Numbered from the stretch's first letter, positions 9,891 through 19,565 are shown. The stretch: 64,000 bases of DNA from CAWCJL01 sp963795775 (GCA_963795775.1 CAWCJL010000006.1:57058-121057); one strand, 5' to 3'. Translations and numbers: made by a program. The notes: generated by a model not told the origin, from the letters alone.

Positions 9891-11171
9891 GTGCGGCGGG
9901 TGCTGCTTCTGCCTGTGGTCTTCGTCACCTACTCCCTGGCCTACCTGGACCGTGCCAACTATGGCTTCGGAGCGGCCGCCGGACTCGCGCAAAGCCTGCA
10001 CATCACCGAGGCCCGCTCGGCTCTCCTGGCAGCCTTATTTTTCCTCGGATACTTTGCATTCCAGGTGCCCGGGATGCTTGTTGCGCGGCGCTTCAGCTCC
10101 ACTCGCCTTGCGTTTGTCGCCCTGCTTCTTTGGGGTACGCTGGCCGGGCTGACGGGTGTGATCCGCAGCTTCGTTTGGCTTGCGCTGGATCGGCTGCTGC
10201 TGGGCGTTGCTGAAAGCGTGATCTTTCCGGCGATGCTGCTCCTGCTCACGCGCTGGTTCACACGGCAAGAACGGTCGCGGGCCAACACCGTTCTCATGCT
10301 CGGCAACCCGATCACCGTACTTTGGATGAGCGTTCTGACCGGCTTCCTGATTCAGCACCTCGGCTGGCAGCGAACCTTTATTCTTGAGGGCGTTCCGGCC
10401 ATCCTGTGGGCGTTCTTCTGGATCGCGGTAGTAAAGGATGAGCCTGCAGAGGCGCGCTGGGTACCGGCAGCCGAGGTACAGCATCTTCGGGCGGCCCACG
10501 CCGCTACAGATACGTTGCAAACTGTGCTTGGTACGGGATCTTTCTCTCTCGGCTCTGTGCTCTCCAGCCGACGCGTGATCCTGCTCTCACTCCAGTACTT
10601 CTGCTGGAGTCTGGGCGTGTATGGGTTCGTGCTCTGGCTTCCGACCATAGTGCGCCGAGGAGCCACGGCGACGGCCGGCGGTCACCTGATCTCGATGTTC
10701 CACACAGGCCTGCTGTCGGCTATTCCATATCTGCTGGCTGCGGTGCTGATGCTGGTGCTTGCGCACGCCTCGGACCGTACGCTGAAACGGCAGGAGTTTG
10801 TCTGGCCACCGCTGCTCATCGCGGGCGGTCTCATGCTCGGCAGCTTTTTTTTCGCGGACCGCAGTTTCGCGCTGGCGTTTACGTGTCTTGTGCTCGCAGG
10901 CGGCTGCATGTACGCGCCTTATGGTGCATTCTTTGCGCTGATTCCCGACCATGTTCCCCGCCAGTTCACCGGGGAGGCGTTCGCGATGGTGAATAGCCTA
11001 GGTGCGCTGGGCGGGTTTACAGGCAGCTACATAGTCGGTTTGTTGCATGCGGTCACCGGCGGTGACCGGGCCGGGGATCTTCTGATGGCCGGCTCCCTGG
11101 TGCTTTCGGCGTTGCTGACCATGCTCTTGCCGAAGGTGCCGGTGTCTGCACCGGAGTTGAAACATGTCTAA
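9891..11171 (+). CDS. MFS transporter, anion:cation symporter (sugar-acid) type
   Basis: Inner-membrane major facilitator of 426 residues with 12 predicted helices. The first helix pattern YSLAYLDRANYGFGAA and the cytoplasmic motif A-like stretch near residues 55-75 match the ACS family (hexuronate, galactonate, tartrate and glucarate importers). The start is GTG 9891, supported by AGGAGG eight bases upstream. The 3' end overlaps the dehydratase start by 8 bp, so the two are translationally coupled, and the FAH-family gene overlaps next. The operon therefore looks like transporter, dehydratase, second dehydratase for an external aldonic acid such as D-xylonate or an arabinonate. Substrate identity is inference. 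Confidence 0.85.
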   Translation: MRRVLLLPVVFVTYSLAYLDRANYGFGAAAGLAQSLHITEARSALLAALFFLGYFAFQVPGMLVARRFSSTRLAFVALLLWGTLAGLTGVIRSFVWLALDRLLLGVAESVIFPAMLLLLTRWFTRQERSRANTVLMLGNPITVLWMSVLTGFLIQHLGWQRTFILEGVPAILWAFFWIAVVKDEPAEARWVPAAEVQHLRAAHAATDTLQTVLGTGSFSLGSVLSSRRVILLSLQYFCWSLGVYGFVLWLPTIVRRGATATAGGHLISMFHTGLLSAIPYLLAAVLMLVLAHASDRTLKRQEFVWPPLLIAGGLMLGSFFFADRSFALAFTCLVLAGGCMYAPYGAFFALIPDHVPRQFTGEAFAMVNSLGALGGFTGSYIVGLLHAVTGGDRAGDLLMAGSLVLSALLTMLLPKVPVSAPELKHV

Positions 11172-13201
11172 TCGAGATCCTGGATTCTCCGCCGATCTGT
11201 ATGGGGCGACGACAACCCACGCGCGCGGACCCGAGGGCAGCTTGCCGATTACGCCCGATATGCTTCTTACCGAACCCTCGGGAAACCTGTTCGGACTGAC
11301 GCAGAATGCCGGCATGGGTTGGGAACCGAACCGGCTGCTTGACCCCGAATTCCTCATCCTGTCTACCCATGGCGGCCTTCGAGCCGCGGATGGAACTCCC
11401 ATTGCCCTTGGGCTGCACACCGGCCACTGGGAGGTGGGGCTGCTGGTTGGAGAAGCCGCCCGGGAGCTCCGAAGACTGCATGCGATCCCTTTTGCCGGGG
11501 CCGTGACCGATCCCTGTGACGGGCGGACCCAGGGCACCGCAGGCATGCTGGATTCTCTCCCTTATCGCAACGATGCGGCCATGGTGTCTGCGCCGGCTGA
11601 TGCGATCGCTGCCGACGCGTCGCGGCGTGCTCGGGATTGCAACCTGCGACAAGGGGCTGCCTGCGATGCTGATGGCGCTTGCCTCGTCTGGCGCCTATCC
11701 GAGCGTGCTCGTGCCTGGGGGAGTCACACTGCTTCCCGATGCGGGCCCGGAACATCCGGCCGAGGACGCCGGCAAGGTTCAGACGATCGGGGCGCGGTTT
11801 GCCCAGCGAGAAATCTCGCTCGAGTACGCCGCTGAGGTGGGCTGCCGGGCATGCGCTTCGCCTGGCGGAGGTTGCCAGTTTCTTGGCACCGCCGCGACTT
11901 CGCAAGTTGTGGCGGAGGCGCTGGGCCTCTCGCTTCCGCATACCGCTCTCGCGCCCTCTGGACAGCCGATATGGCTGGACGCGGCCGCAAGATCGGCTCG
12001 TGCCCTGCTGCATCTGGCCCAGTTCGGCGTGGGCACGCGGGAGATCGTGACGGACGCCGCTGTGCGCAATGCAATGGTGCTGCACGCAGCCTTTGGCGGC
12101 TCGACAAATCTGCTGCTGCACGTGCCCGCAATCGCACATGCTGCCGGCCTGCGACGCCCCACGGTGGACGACTGGACGCGCGTGAACCGGGAGGTCCCGC
12201 GGCTGGTGGATGCTCTGCCGAACGGTCCGCGAGGATTCGCGACGGTGCAAGTCTTCCTCGCCGGAGCCGTTCCAGAGGTCATGCTGCATCTGCGCCAGGC
12301 AGGCCTGCTCGATCTCAACGTGCGCACCGTCTCCGGCGAGACGCTCGATCACAATCTGGACTGGTGGGAGCAATCCGAGCGTCGCGCCGCGTTGAAACGG
12401 CGCCTGCGCGAACTCGATGGCGTGGACGCCGAGGATGTGATCTTCTCCCCGGATCGGGCCCGAAGCCGCGGGCTGACCCCCACGGTCTGTTTTCCCGTCG
12501 GCAATCTGGCTCCCGAGGGCTCGGTCATCAAGTCAACCTCGATCGACCCATCGCTGATTGAAGAGAACAATGCGTACGTGCATACGGGTCCCGCGCGCGT
12601 GTTTACGACGGAAGCGGCTGCGATTGCGGCGATCAAGCAGGGCCAGATTGGGCACGGAGATGTGCTCGTCCTGGTGTGCGGCGGGCCGTTGGGCGCAGGC
12701 ATGCAGGAGATCTACCAGGTGACTTCGGCGCTGAAGGCGCTGCCTTTCTGCAAGCACGTTGCGGTGCTGACGGATGCGCGCTTTTCTGGCGTGTCGACAG
12801 GCGCGTGCGTGGGGCACGTCTCGCCCGAGGCGCTTGCCGGCGGGCCGATTGGGCGGGTGCGCGAGGGCGATACGATCCGGATCTCGATCGACCGCAACGC
12901 GCTGCATGGCACCGTGGACCTGGTGGGCGAAGATAGCAACATCTTCAGCCCCGAGGAGGGCGCGCGTCGGCTGGCCACCCGGGAACCCCGCCCCGACCTG
13001 CGGCCGCATCCCGATCTGCCTTCCGACACGCGCATATGGGCCGCTATGGTGCAAGCCTCGGGCGGCGTCTGGGGCGGATGCGTCTACGACACGGAGTCCA
13101 TTGTGGCTCAGCTCAGCCGCAGTGCGATGGGCGCTGCGCAGCGCGAGAACAGCTTCGGGCCGGTTGCGGCTTTGGAAGTTCTGGAGGGAAGGGAAGTATG
13201 A
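11164..13201 (+). pseudogene. yjhG: YjhG/YagF-type D-xylonate dehydratase (IlvD/EDD family), single frameshift
   Basis: Dihydroxy-acid-dehydratase-family enzyme that would convert D-xylonate (or a related aldonate) to the 2-keto-3-deoxy acid with an Fe-S cluster. The whole length matches the YjhG/YagF subgroup: PSGNLFGLTQNAGMGW, DPCDGRTQGT, ATCDKGLPA, SPGGGCQFLGT and FGGSTNLLLH, with putative cluster cysteines in the DPCDG, TCDKG and GGGCQ motifs. The frame breaks near 11587. The first frame reads through RNDAAMV and the next frame continues with LRRLMRSLP. Removing one T at about 11587 restores one 678-residue protein matching the family, and no other lesion is visible. This is either an assembly/sequencing error or a very recent mutation. 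The ATG at 11164 overlaps the MFS stop; the stop overlaps the next start (ATGA). Confidence 0.85.
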
Positions 13202-14025
13202 AGGTTTTCAACACCACCCACGGGATCTTCGCGACCGAGGACGAGAAATCGTGGCATCGGATAGACGTGCGCACCTGGGACGAGTTGGTCTGCAGCCCCG
13301 ACCTGCGGGCGCGGGTGCGCGAAGCCTTCACGGCAATCCCGGTGCCCGCACCGGCACCGGAGTCGCTGCTTCCGCCAATCGGCACTCAGGAGGTCTGGGC
13401 GGCGGGCGTGACCTACTATCGAAGCCGCAGCGCGCGCATCGAGGAGTCCCGGGATGCGGGCGGAGGCACGTTTTACGACCGCGTCTACCACGCAGAGCGT
13501 CCGGAGCTGTTCTTTAAAGCAACGGCCCGGCGCGTGGTTGGGCCGGGCGCGCACGTGCGGATACGGTCGGACGCGAAGTGGTCTGTGCCCGAGCCGGAGC
13601 TGACGCTGGTTTTGAATCCCCAGGGTGAGATCGTCGCATACACCGCCGGGAACGACATGAGCTCGCGAGATATCGAGGGCGAGAATCCGCTGTATCTGCC
13701 CCAGGCGAAGGTATACGACGGCTCATGCGCGCTCGGACCCTGCATCCGCGTGGCAGACGGGCCCCTGCCGAAGACGACGCAGATCTCGCTCCAGATCGAG
13801 CGTGGGGGCGGCGCCGTTTTCGGGGGCCAGACCACGCTGGCCGAACTGAAACGCGAACCACGAGAGCTCGCGGGCTATTTGTTCCGGGATAATACCTTTC
13901 CCACGGGCGCATACCTGATGACCGGCACCGGTATTGTGCCCCTCGACGAGTTCACGCTCGCATCCGGGGACGCTATTTCAATCACAATCGACGGCATCGG
14001 GACACTTCGGAATACGGTGGCCTAA
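13198..14025 (+). CDS. FAH-family 2-keto-3-deoxy-pentonate dehydratase
   Basis: Cytoplasmic protein of 275 residues in the fumarylacetoacetate hydrolase fold. The stretch AAGVTYYRSRSARIEES matches the signature of 2-keto-3-deoxy-D-xylonate / D-arabinonate dehydratases, which form 2-oxoglutarate semialdehyde. PELFFKAT and the acidic residues of KWSVPEPEL are the expected metal/substrate-binding blocks, and AYTAGNDMSSRDIEGENPLYLPQAKVYDGS is the family core (residues about 145-174, given here only to locate it). The start ATG overlaps the dehydratase stop as ATGA. In Weimberg order this enzyme sits between the YjhG-type dehydratase just upstream and the semialdehyde dehydrogenase at 1100-2668. 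Other FAH activities (hydrolases, decarboxylases) are possible but fit the context less well. Confidence 0.88.
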   Translation: MKVFNTTHGIFATEDEKSWHRIDVRTWDELVCSPDLRARVREAFTAIPVPAPAPESLLPPIGTQEVWAAGVTYYRSRSARIEESRDAGGGTFYDRVYHAERPELFFKATARRVVGPGAHVRIRSDAKWSVPEPELTLVLNPQGEIVAYTAGNDMSSRDIEGENPLYLPQAKVYDGSCALGPCIRVADGPLPKTTQISLQIERGGGAVFGGQTTLAELKREPRELAGYLFRDNTFPTGAYLMTGTGIVPLDEFTLASGDAISITIDGIGTLRNTVA

Positions 14026-14328
14026 GTCCCCCCGCGTGCTCGGTGCCTCGCGAGATACCGGTCGAGCGCGAGCTTCTGGCGTGCAATTTCAGGATGATGC
14101 TGGGCAGCAGTTCGTCAGTTGTGCCGCACAATCAAGCGACGCTGGGCGCGGCGGTTGGATTTTTGACGCGGGCGGCGCGGGTGGACGCTGGCTTTTTTAG
14201 CTGAAAGTGCGCCGATCTGTCACGAGAGCTTCGCGCTGGGGCGGCGGGACCACACAGTAACAATGGCCGACTGTATCTGGCTCCGGCAGAAGGTCGCCGA
14301 AACCACCTAGCTCGGTCCCTAATGCAAG

Positions 14329-14361
14329 ATCCGGCTATGAGCCGCAGACTCATAGCCGGAT
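14329..14361. terminator. hairpin between convergent genes
   Basis: The inverted repeat ATCCGGCTATGAG (14329-14341) and CTCATAGCCGGAT (14349-14361) forms a perfect 13-bp stem with a 7-nt loop between the convergent FAH-family gene and receptor gene. No strong T-run follows on either side, so it is a probable transcript-end or RNA-stabilising hairpin rather than a textbook terminator. The rest of the 14026-14377 gap shows no supported gene. Confidence 0.6.
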
Positions 14362-14377
14362 AACGGCCAACCCGGAA

Positions 14378-17300
14378 TCAGAATACGAAGCTGGCCTTGA
14401 GCTGGATTAAGCGAGGTGAGGCATCGCCGCCCAAAAATGATCCGAGGATGGAGGTAGGCGTGCTGACAGTAGTGTTGATCGTGCCCAGGCCCGAGCTCTC
14501 CACATCGTTCAGAGGTTGCCCGAAGTTTGGGTGATTGAAGAGATTAAAGAACTGCGCACCGAGCTTCAGGTTGGCCGATTCCCAGTGGGGGACCTTGAAG
14601 CCCTTCGTAAGATCGAGATCGGTGTCTGTGTAGCCGGAACCGCGGAACTGGTTACGCCGCTGCTGACCGAAATCGGTTGCCACATCGAAGTGAGCGTATC
14701 CGGCGCTGGACGGGCCCGGAGCGCCAAGGGGGCATGGAGTGTCCACTGCGGCAGCGCCCTGGCAGGCGTTGCTGAAACCCTTGCCGATCTGGTTTGCAAA
14801 GAGCACAGCAGCAGCCGCGTAGTTCGCCGGTGTGGCGGAGTCGATCACGGTGAACGGCAAACCGGTGCTGTGGAAGACAGTACCGCCGACCGTCCAGTTG
14901 CCAGTAAGCCAGCCTACCTTGCCGATCTGCGGAACATTGATCACGTAGTTGGCACTGATGTAGTGACGAACGTCGTAATCTGCCGGCCCATAATTCTGGG
15001 AAAGGTTATACGGGTTCTCCGGGTTGCTGGAGTTGGAGGGAGTGAACGGATCAAAGGCGCCGTTCGATACCTCATCGAAAGCGTGGCTGTAAAGGTAGTT
15101 GAACTGCAGGTTGATGAGCTTTTCGCGCCTGGTGAGGGTGACGACGCCGCCGTTGTAGTTGGAACCAGCCGAGGTAGTCAGGTCTGAGACTGCCGCGAAG
15201 GAATCCTGCGGCGCTGTTGCTGGCAAGCTGGCGAACCCGTAGGCGTTGATGCCATCGTTGATGACTGGCTCGTGATAGCCGTGATTGCCGACGTAGGAGA
15301 CGGCGACCACGGTCTTACGGTCGAGTTGCTGTTCCACTGCGAGGTTGTAGCTCTCGTACATGGGATAGCTAAGGTGGCGAGCCGTGGAGGAGAAGGCCGG
15401 AGCGACAAAGCCGATCCCGGCTGCGCTGAGCGTATCGAAGCTCGCTCCGGAGTTGTAGCTGCCTACAAAGGCCGCATTGGACCTGCTGGCTGCCGCCGCG
15501 CCACTGTTGGGGAGCGCCGGGTCAAGGGTGAATCTTCCGCGCAGGTAGAACTGCACGTCAGAGGGAGCGTTCGTCAAGAGGTTGCCGCCGGCCACTCCCG
15601 GTAGAGAATCGGCAAAGACGCCGAAGCCGGCACGAATGGTGGTATGTGAGCCGGCCCCAAAGGGCAGGTAGGCAATGCCGATGCGCGGTTCGTACGCCAC
15701 GGCCTGGAACGACGGAAACGCCTGATGCAGACCGGACGAGATGAGCTGGTTGTAAGGAGTAGCGGTGGTCGTCGCTGCCGCCAGTGTAAGGAAGTTATCG
15801 CTCAGATTGGCGAAGCAGTTCTTCTGGCATACCGGGTTGGAGTTGTGCTCGAAGCGCATGCCATAGGTCACAGTAAAATTCGGCCGTACCTTCCATTGAT
15901 CTTCCAGATAGACGCCGAGGGAATACATCGCTATCGGCTGAGTGTTGCTGGTCGGGAAAGATTGCCGGAAACGGCTGATGTAGCCGGAGGCGAAATTGGC
16001 TGTGGTGGTGTAAACCTCCGGGGTAATGGCCCGCACCGATGGGGAGTAGTCAGTGACATCCGTGCGCCGCCAGGAGGCGCCAACCTTGATGGTGTGGTTG
16101 CCGCGAGTCCAGTTCAGGTCATCGATGAACTGATAAGTGGTGTCGTTGGTGCCTTGGGGAAACGCATACCCTTGACCACCCGGAGAAGTCCCGAAGGCAT
16201 TGTTGGTGTTATTGGCTAGAGCTCCGTCCAGGAACACGAACGAGTACGGCACCAACGCATTGGCCGCTGCCTGGTTGGGATTGGAGAAAATGGCGCGATT
16301 GTAACTGGCGGAGAAGACAAACTGGTTGGTGAGGTTGGGCGAGAAGCTATGTGTCTCGTTCAACTGCCCATCATAGCTGGGCTGAGGGCTGGCGACGTTG
16401 AACAGTGGGCTAAGGAAACTGGTAAAGGTCGGCTGGACCCCTTTGTCGACCTTTACATGTCCGAAGAGCCTGTCCTTCTCGCTCAGGATCTGGTCGATGC
16501 GGCCGGTAATCAGCCATTCGTGTGCGAAGTTCGCGGCATTGCTGTTGTACTGCACCACGTTAGGATCGCCACTCTGTTCCGGGACTGCCGTATTCGCGCC
16601 GGGCGCGGTGTTGTACAGATTGAAGATCCGCTGATAAAGCGGTAATTCGCTGGGAAGGGTCGCGCCCACCGTAGCCAGGGTCGAGGCCTGAAAGGCGGGA
16701 CTTGGTGCATAGACCGTGGCGCGCACCGGGATGATGACGCGCAGGCCTTCCGTATTGACGAAAAAGAAAGTCTTGTCTTTCTTAATAGGTCCACCAACCG
16801 CGACCGCCCATTGGTTGGCATTGTCGAAGGGACGCGGCGTCTGCTGCCCGGCGGGCGCGTGCTTGTTAAACCAATCGTTGGCGTTCATGATCCGGCCATT
16901 CCACCAGTAGGTGGCGTTGCCGTGGAACCTATTCGCGCCAGCGCGGCTGATTTCGTTGGTCTGGGCACCGCCCAGGCCGCCGTAGGATGCGTCGTATGCG
17001 GGGCTGAGCACCGTCACGCTGCTGATGTCGTTGTTGCCAAGCAGCAGGTTGGTGGGGCCTGAATTGTTCAGGTTCAGATAAGCATAGTTCTCATAAGAGC
17101 CATTCAGCGTGAAGGTGTTCGATGTCGCCGGCAGGCCGAAGGAGGAGAAGTTGCCGTAGCCGCCTTGTGTGTTCATGATGGAACCGGGCGCGGTCTGTGC
17201 AATGAAGGTCAGGTCGTTTCCTGGATTGGGCAGATTCTGCACCGATTCCAGATCGAAGGTGGTGCTGATGGACGCGTCTTCGGTGTGGAGCAACGGCGCG

Positions 17301-17695
17301 CTCTCCGTAACCTCGACTTGCTGAGTATCCGATCCCACCTGCAGCTTCAGGCTGGCAGATGCTACTTGCCCAGCAGCTACGGGGATATTGGTGCTCACAG
17401 TCGAAAATCCCGGCGCCGTAACCGTCAGGTTGTAGGTATCTGGTTTGAGCAGAGAAATTCGAAAGTTGCCGGCCTGGTCGGCGGCCGCACTCTTGGTATC
17501 GCCAGTGGAAGCAGCCTTAGCAGTAATCTGAGCACCCGGAATAGCGGCCCCCGTCGGATCAGTCACGCTCCCGACGAGATCGCCGGAGATCGTGGTTTGC
17601 GCGTAGACGGGGAGAGCAAAAAATGCCAGCGGCGTCACCGGGAATGCAAGTGCGATCGCGAGTGTGGCGGTATCTATAAAGCCTGCTTTTTTCAT
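14378..17695 (-). CDS. TonB-dependent receptor, Oar-like, with carboxypeptidase regulatory-like domain
   Basis: Outer-membrane receptor of 1105 residues. It has a signal peptide (hydrophobic to about residue 32, ending near VYAQ), a carboxypeptidase-regulatory-like domain at about 35-115 (GSVTDPTGAAIPGAQITAKA), a plug and a beta-barrel ending in the terminal aromatic residue (LKASFVF). The start ATG 17695 is supported by AGAGGACAGG immediately upstream; an in-frame extension to 17740 is less likely. It is convergent with the sugar-acid operon, with a hairpin between. Its upstream region carries five GGAATGC heptamers, one inside its first codons (17641-17647), which suggests control by a dedicated regulator. 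The ligand is unknown. Confidence 0.92.
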   Translation of the reverse strand: MKKAGFIDTATLAIALAFPVTPLAFFALPVYAQTTISGDLVGSVTDPTGAAIPGAQITAKAASTGDTKSAAADQAGNFRISLLKPDTYNLTVTAPGFSTVSTNIPVAAGQVASASLKLQVGSDTQQVEVTESAPLLHTEDASISTTFDLESVQNLPNPGNDLTFIAQTAPGSIMNTQGGYGNFSSFGLPATSNTFTLNGSYENYAYLNLNNSGPTNLLLGNNDISSVTVLSPAYDASYGGLGGAQTNEISRAGANRFHGNATYWWNGRIMNANDWFNKHAPAGQQTPRPFDNANQWAVAVGGPIKKDKTFFFVNTEGLRVIIPVRATVYAPSPAFQASTLATVGATLPSELPLYQRIFNLYNTAPGANTAVPEQSGDPNVVQYNSNAANFAHEWLITGRIDQILSEKDRLFGHVKVDKGVQPTFTSFLSPLFNVASPQPSYDGQLNETHSFSPNLTNQFVFSASYNRAIFSNPNQAAANALVPYSFVFLDGALANNTNNAFGTSPGGQGYAFPQGTNDTTYQFIDDLNWTRGNHTIKVGASWRRTDVTDYSPSVRAITPEVYTTTANFASGYISRFRQSFPTSNTQPIAMYSLGVYLEDQWKVRPNFTVTYGMRFEHNSNPVCQKNCFANLSDNFLTLAAATTTATPYNQLISSGLHQAFPSFQAVAYEPRIGIAYLPFGAGSHTTIRAGFGVFADSLPGVAGGNLLTNAPSDVQFYLRGRFTLDPALPNSGAAAASRSNAAFVGSYNSGASFDTLSAAGIGFVAPAFSSTARHLSYPMYESYNLAVEQQLDRKTVVAVSYVGNHGYHEPVINDGINAYGFASLPATAPQDSFAAVSDLTTSAGSNYNGGVVTLTRREKLINLQFNYLYSHAFDEVSNGAFDPFTPSNSSNPENPYNLSQNYGPADYDVRHYISANYVINVPQIGKVGWLTGNWTVGGTVFHSTGLPFTVIDSATPANYAAAAVLFANQIGKGFSNACQGAAAVDTPCPLGAPGPSSAGYAHFDVATDFGQQRRNQFRGSGYTDTDLDLTKGFKVPHWESANLKLGAQFFNLFNHPNFGQPLNDVESSGLGTINTTVSTPTSILGSFLGGDASPRLIQLKASFVF

Positions 17696-18441
17696 GCCTG
17701 TCCTCTTCCACCATTTGTATTTCGTTCGTATCCATGCCATAGAGCTACATGGCTGCAGTCACTTCTCACTGGAGCTCTTCACAGCAAGCTGCTATCTTCA
17801 GTCAAATTCATAGTGCGGCGGCAGTTTTCAAAGAAGGGAATGCGATCCTGCATCGACGAGTTTTGCCTAATAGGTAGGTATCGTCATAAGCCATAAACCG
17901 CCGACGCAGCTCTCCCCGACAAGAGGGTGTAACCGCATTCCCTACTCTCACTGCCTCCCTAAGGAATGCGGAGCCGCCCAGGCCTTAGCTGCGTATTCGC
18001 TTTGCATGATAGAGCGACGGGGGAGGCCAGCATTCATAAGGCGGGGATTGCATTCCGTGTGCCGGCCGAAGGAGAAAATATTGGATTGGGACAATGGAAC
18101 AAGTTGTAGGGACGAACGTACATACGCTCTTGTCCGGTGCCTTGTCGTGATCGTTTCCCGTTCAGATCAAGCTGGAATCGTCCTACATATATCTGAATAG
18201 ATCAGAACTTTTGCTCCGCGAATCTGAATACGAGGATGAAAGGCGCACACGAGGTGACGAAGGGCAAAGGTACTGTGACGAGTTGCTACCAGCTAGTCAC
18301 AAACGGTGTCATTTACGATGCGTCGCGATATGGTTTTCTATAGATGAGATGAGGGCGAAGCTAAGGACCTGACCGCAACACGATCCCTGGCTGGGTCTAG
18401 ATCAATCATCAAGCGTGCTTCGCTGCGTCCCTTGCCGGGCT
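17696..18441. promoter_or_regulatory. 746-bp intergenic region with GGAATGC/GCATTCC heptamer cluster
   Basis: Copies of the heptamer lie at 17837-17843 (GGAATGC), 17935-17941 (GCATTCC), 17963-17969 (GGAATGC) and 18050-18056 (GCATTCC); a fifth is at 17641-17647 inside the receptor's 5' end. The middle two form a 9-bp inverted repeat, CCGCATTCC (17933-17941) and GGAATGCGG (17963-17971), 21 bp apart. Four copies in 220 bp is far above chance for a 7-mer. The region precedes the receptor gene (minus strand) and is a likely operator array. From about 18060 to 18441 nothing was recognised; a 64-codon open frame at 18006-18200 has no homology that I know and no ribosome-binding site. Confidence 0.5.
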
Positions 18442-18990
18442 CTAAGCGCGCCTTAGATCTGAACTTTGCAATTCAGCTTCCCGCGACGCGTGGACAAGGA
18501 TGATGGACGGTTGGCGGTACGCGAAGAGTTTGAAAAGTCTGGTGAAGCATCCTGTCCACATCCTGCGGAAATAACGGGCCTGCTCTATGCTCGCTATGCA
18601 GGCGTGCGTTAGGCCCAACCGAGTGATTCCGTCGCTCTGTTCGAGCATAAGGGTGACAAACGACTTCGAGATCAGCGACAAGCCAGAAAGATCCAGACTG
18701 CAGACAATAGTGTCGAAGGGCTGGTAATCGAGAACCTGACCCCTCGCGACGATCAGGCCGCCACTGTGCCGGCGAATGGATATCTCGTAATTGCCACCGG
18801 GCCAAAGCTCGGTACGGCAGGCCACCTCGCTAACGTGGCTCTCAGCGGACCACACCTCAATGTACTCGGGAATGGTGAGTGCCTGAAAGACACGACTCCG
18901 TTCCGCGCGCACCTCTGCGAGCATACCCACGGTAAAAGACGGCACGGGCGCACACGCGGCGAACTCCGGCATTGTTATAGGACTCAGCAT
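18442..18990 (-). CDS. SRPBCC (START/Bet v1-like) family protein
   Basis: Cytoplasmic protein of about 182 residues. The segment from about residue 15 (TVGMLAEVRAERSRVFQALTIPEYIEVW) resembles the N-terminus of AHSA1/polyketide-cyclase-like SRPBCC domains, which form a hydrophobic ligand cavity. PGGNYEISIRRHSGGLIVARG and the later beta-strands fit the fold, and FRRMWTGCFTRLFKLF resembles the C-terminal helix. The start is not decided: ATG 18990 (a weak GGAG upstream) and ATG 18972 are both possible, and the frame is open to 19062. It lies 164 bp after the LytTR gene on the same strand. The ligand and role are unknown. Confidence 0.65.
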   Translation of the reverse strand: MLSPITMPEFAACAPVPSFTVGMLAEVRAERSRVFQALTIPEYIEVWSAESHVSEVACRTELWPGGNYEISIRRHSGGLIVARGQVLDYQPFDTIVCSLDLSGLSLISKSFVTLMLEQSDGITRLGLTHACIASIEQARYFRRMWTGCFTRLFKLFAYRQPSIILVHASREAELQSSDLRRA

Positions 18991-19154
18991 GCTATGGGCC
19001 AATCTCCAGCGAAATGCGTCCGATCCGCTCGATCTCTTCCGGACCGGCAAAACGGGAGCCACCTGATAGCGGCCGCAATCTGCGCAAGGTTCAGCAAGTC
19101 CAGCGCTGGAGGCGCAATGACGGAAGTGACCTCATCGCGGCACGCAGGTTCAGG

Positions 19155-19565
19155 CTAGGCGGCAGTGCTCATTCTCACGAGCCTGCTCAAACTGGCACGG
19201 TATCTGCGGCTCATCGTGAGCTCCTTCCCGTTATCCAACGTCACGATGTATTCGCCGGTGTACCAGGGCCGGAGCTCCCGTATACGCCTGCAATTCACGA
19301 TCACCGATCGATGGATGCGAACAAAATATCGCTCGTCCAGCAAATCCTCAAAGGACTGCAATGTGCCGCGTACGACATATTCACCGGCGGGTTCGCCACC
19401 CAGCTTGATTTGTACGTAATTGCCGGCACTTTCAAGCCAGCTAATGGAGTGCTGCTTGAGGAAGACCAACCGGCCTTTTGATTTCACGCACAGTCGGCTC
19501 TGTGGACTTTGCGCCGGGTCGTTGTTCACGATTGCTTCGGCAGGAATCACAGTTGAGTTCTCCAT
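19155..19565 (-). CDS. stand-alone LytTR DNA-binding regulator
   Basis: Protein of 136 residues with a C-terminal LytTR DNA-binding domain at about residues 30-130. Diagnostic stretches are ISWLESAGNYVQIKLGG, LDERYFVRIHRSVIVNCRRI and LTMSRRYRASLSRL. There is no receiver domain; the N-terminal 30 residues are polar and probably disordered. The start ATG 19565 has GGGAGAAG upstream. LytTR proteins bind direct repeats in promoters. It is divergent from the MocR-type gene, sharing a 181-bp region with repeated ATGACCACT sites, and is upstream of the SRPBCC gene. With no receiver it may sense its signal through another partner or act constitutively. Confidence 0.85.
   Translation of the reverse strand: MENSTVIPAEAIVNNDPAQSPQSRLCVKSKGRLVFLKQHSISWLESAGNYVQIKLGGEPAGEYVVRGTLQSFEDLLDERYFVRIHRSVIVNCRRIRELRPWYTGEYIVTLDNGKELTMSRRYRASLSRLVRMSTAA

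Noticed and set aside
9575..9928. N-terminal extension of the methyltransferase
   Set aside because: The extra codons are rich in Arg, Ser and Pro, match no family feature, and overlap the start of the divergent MFS gene.
11164..13201. Programmed frameshifting in the dehydratase
   Set aside because: There is no slippery heptamer, in-frame stop context or downstream stimulatory structure that I can see at 11580-11590, and the family is not known for recoding.
18006..18200. 64-codon open frame upstream of the second receptor
   Set aside because: No start signal or similarity; it overlaps the heptamer cluster, so a regulatory reading is preferred.
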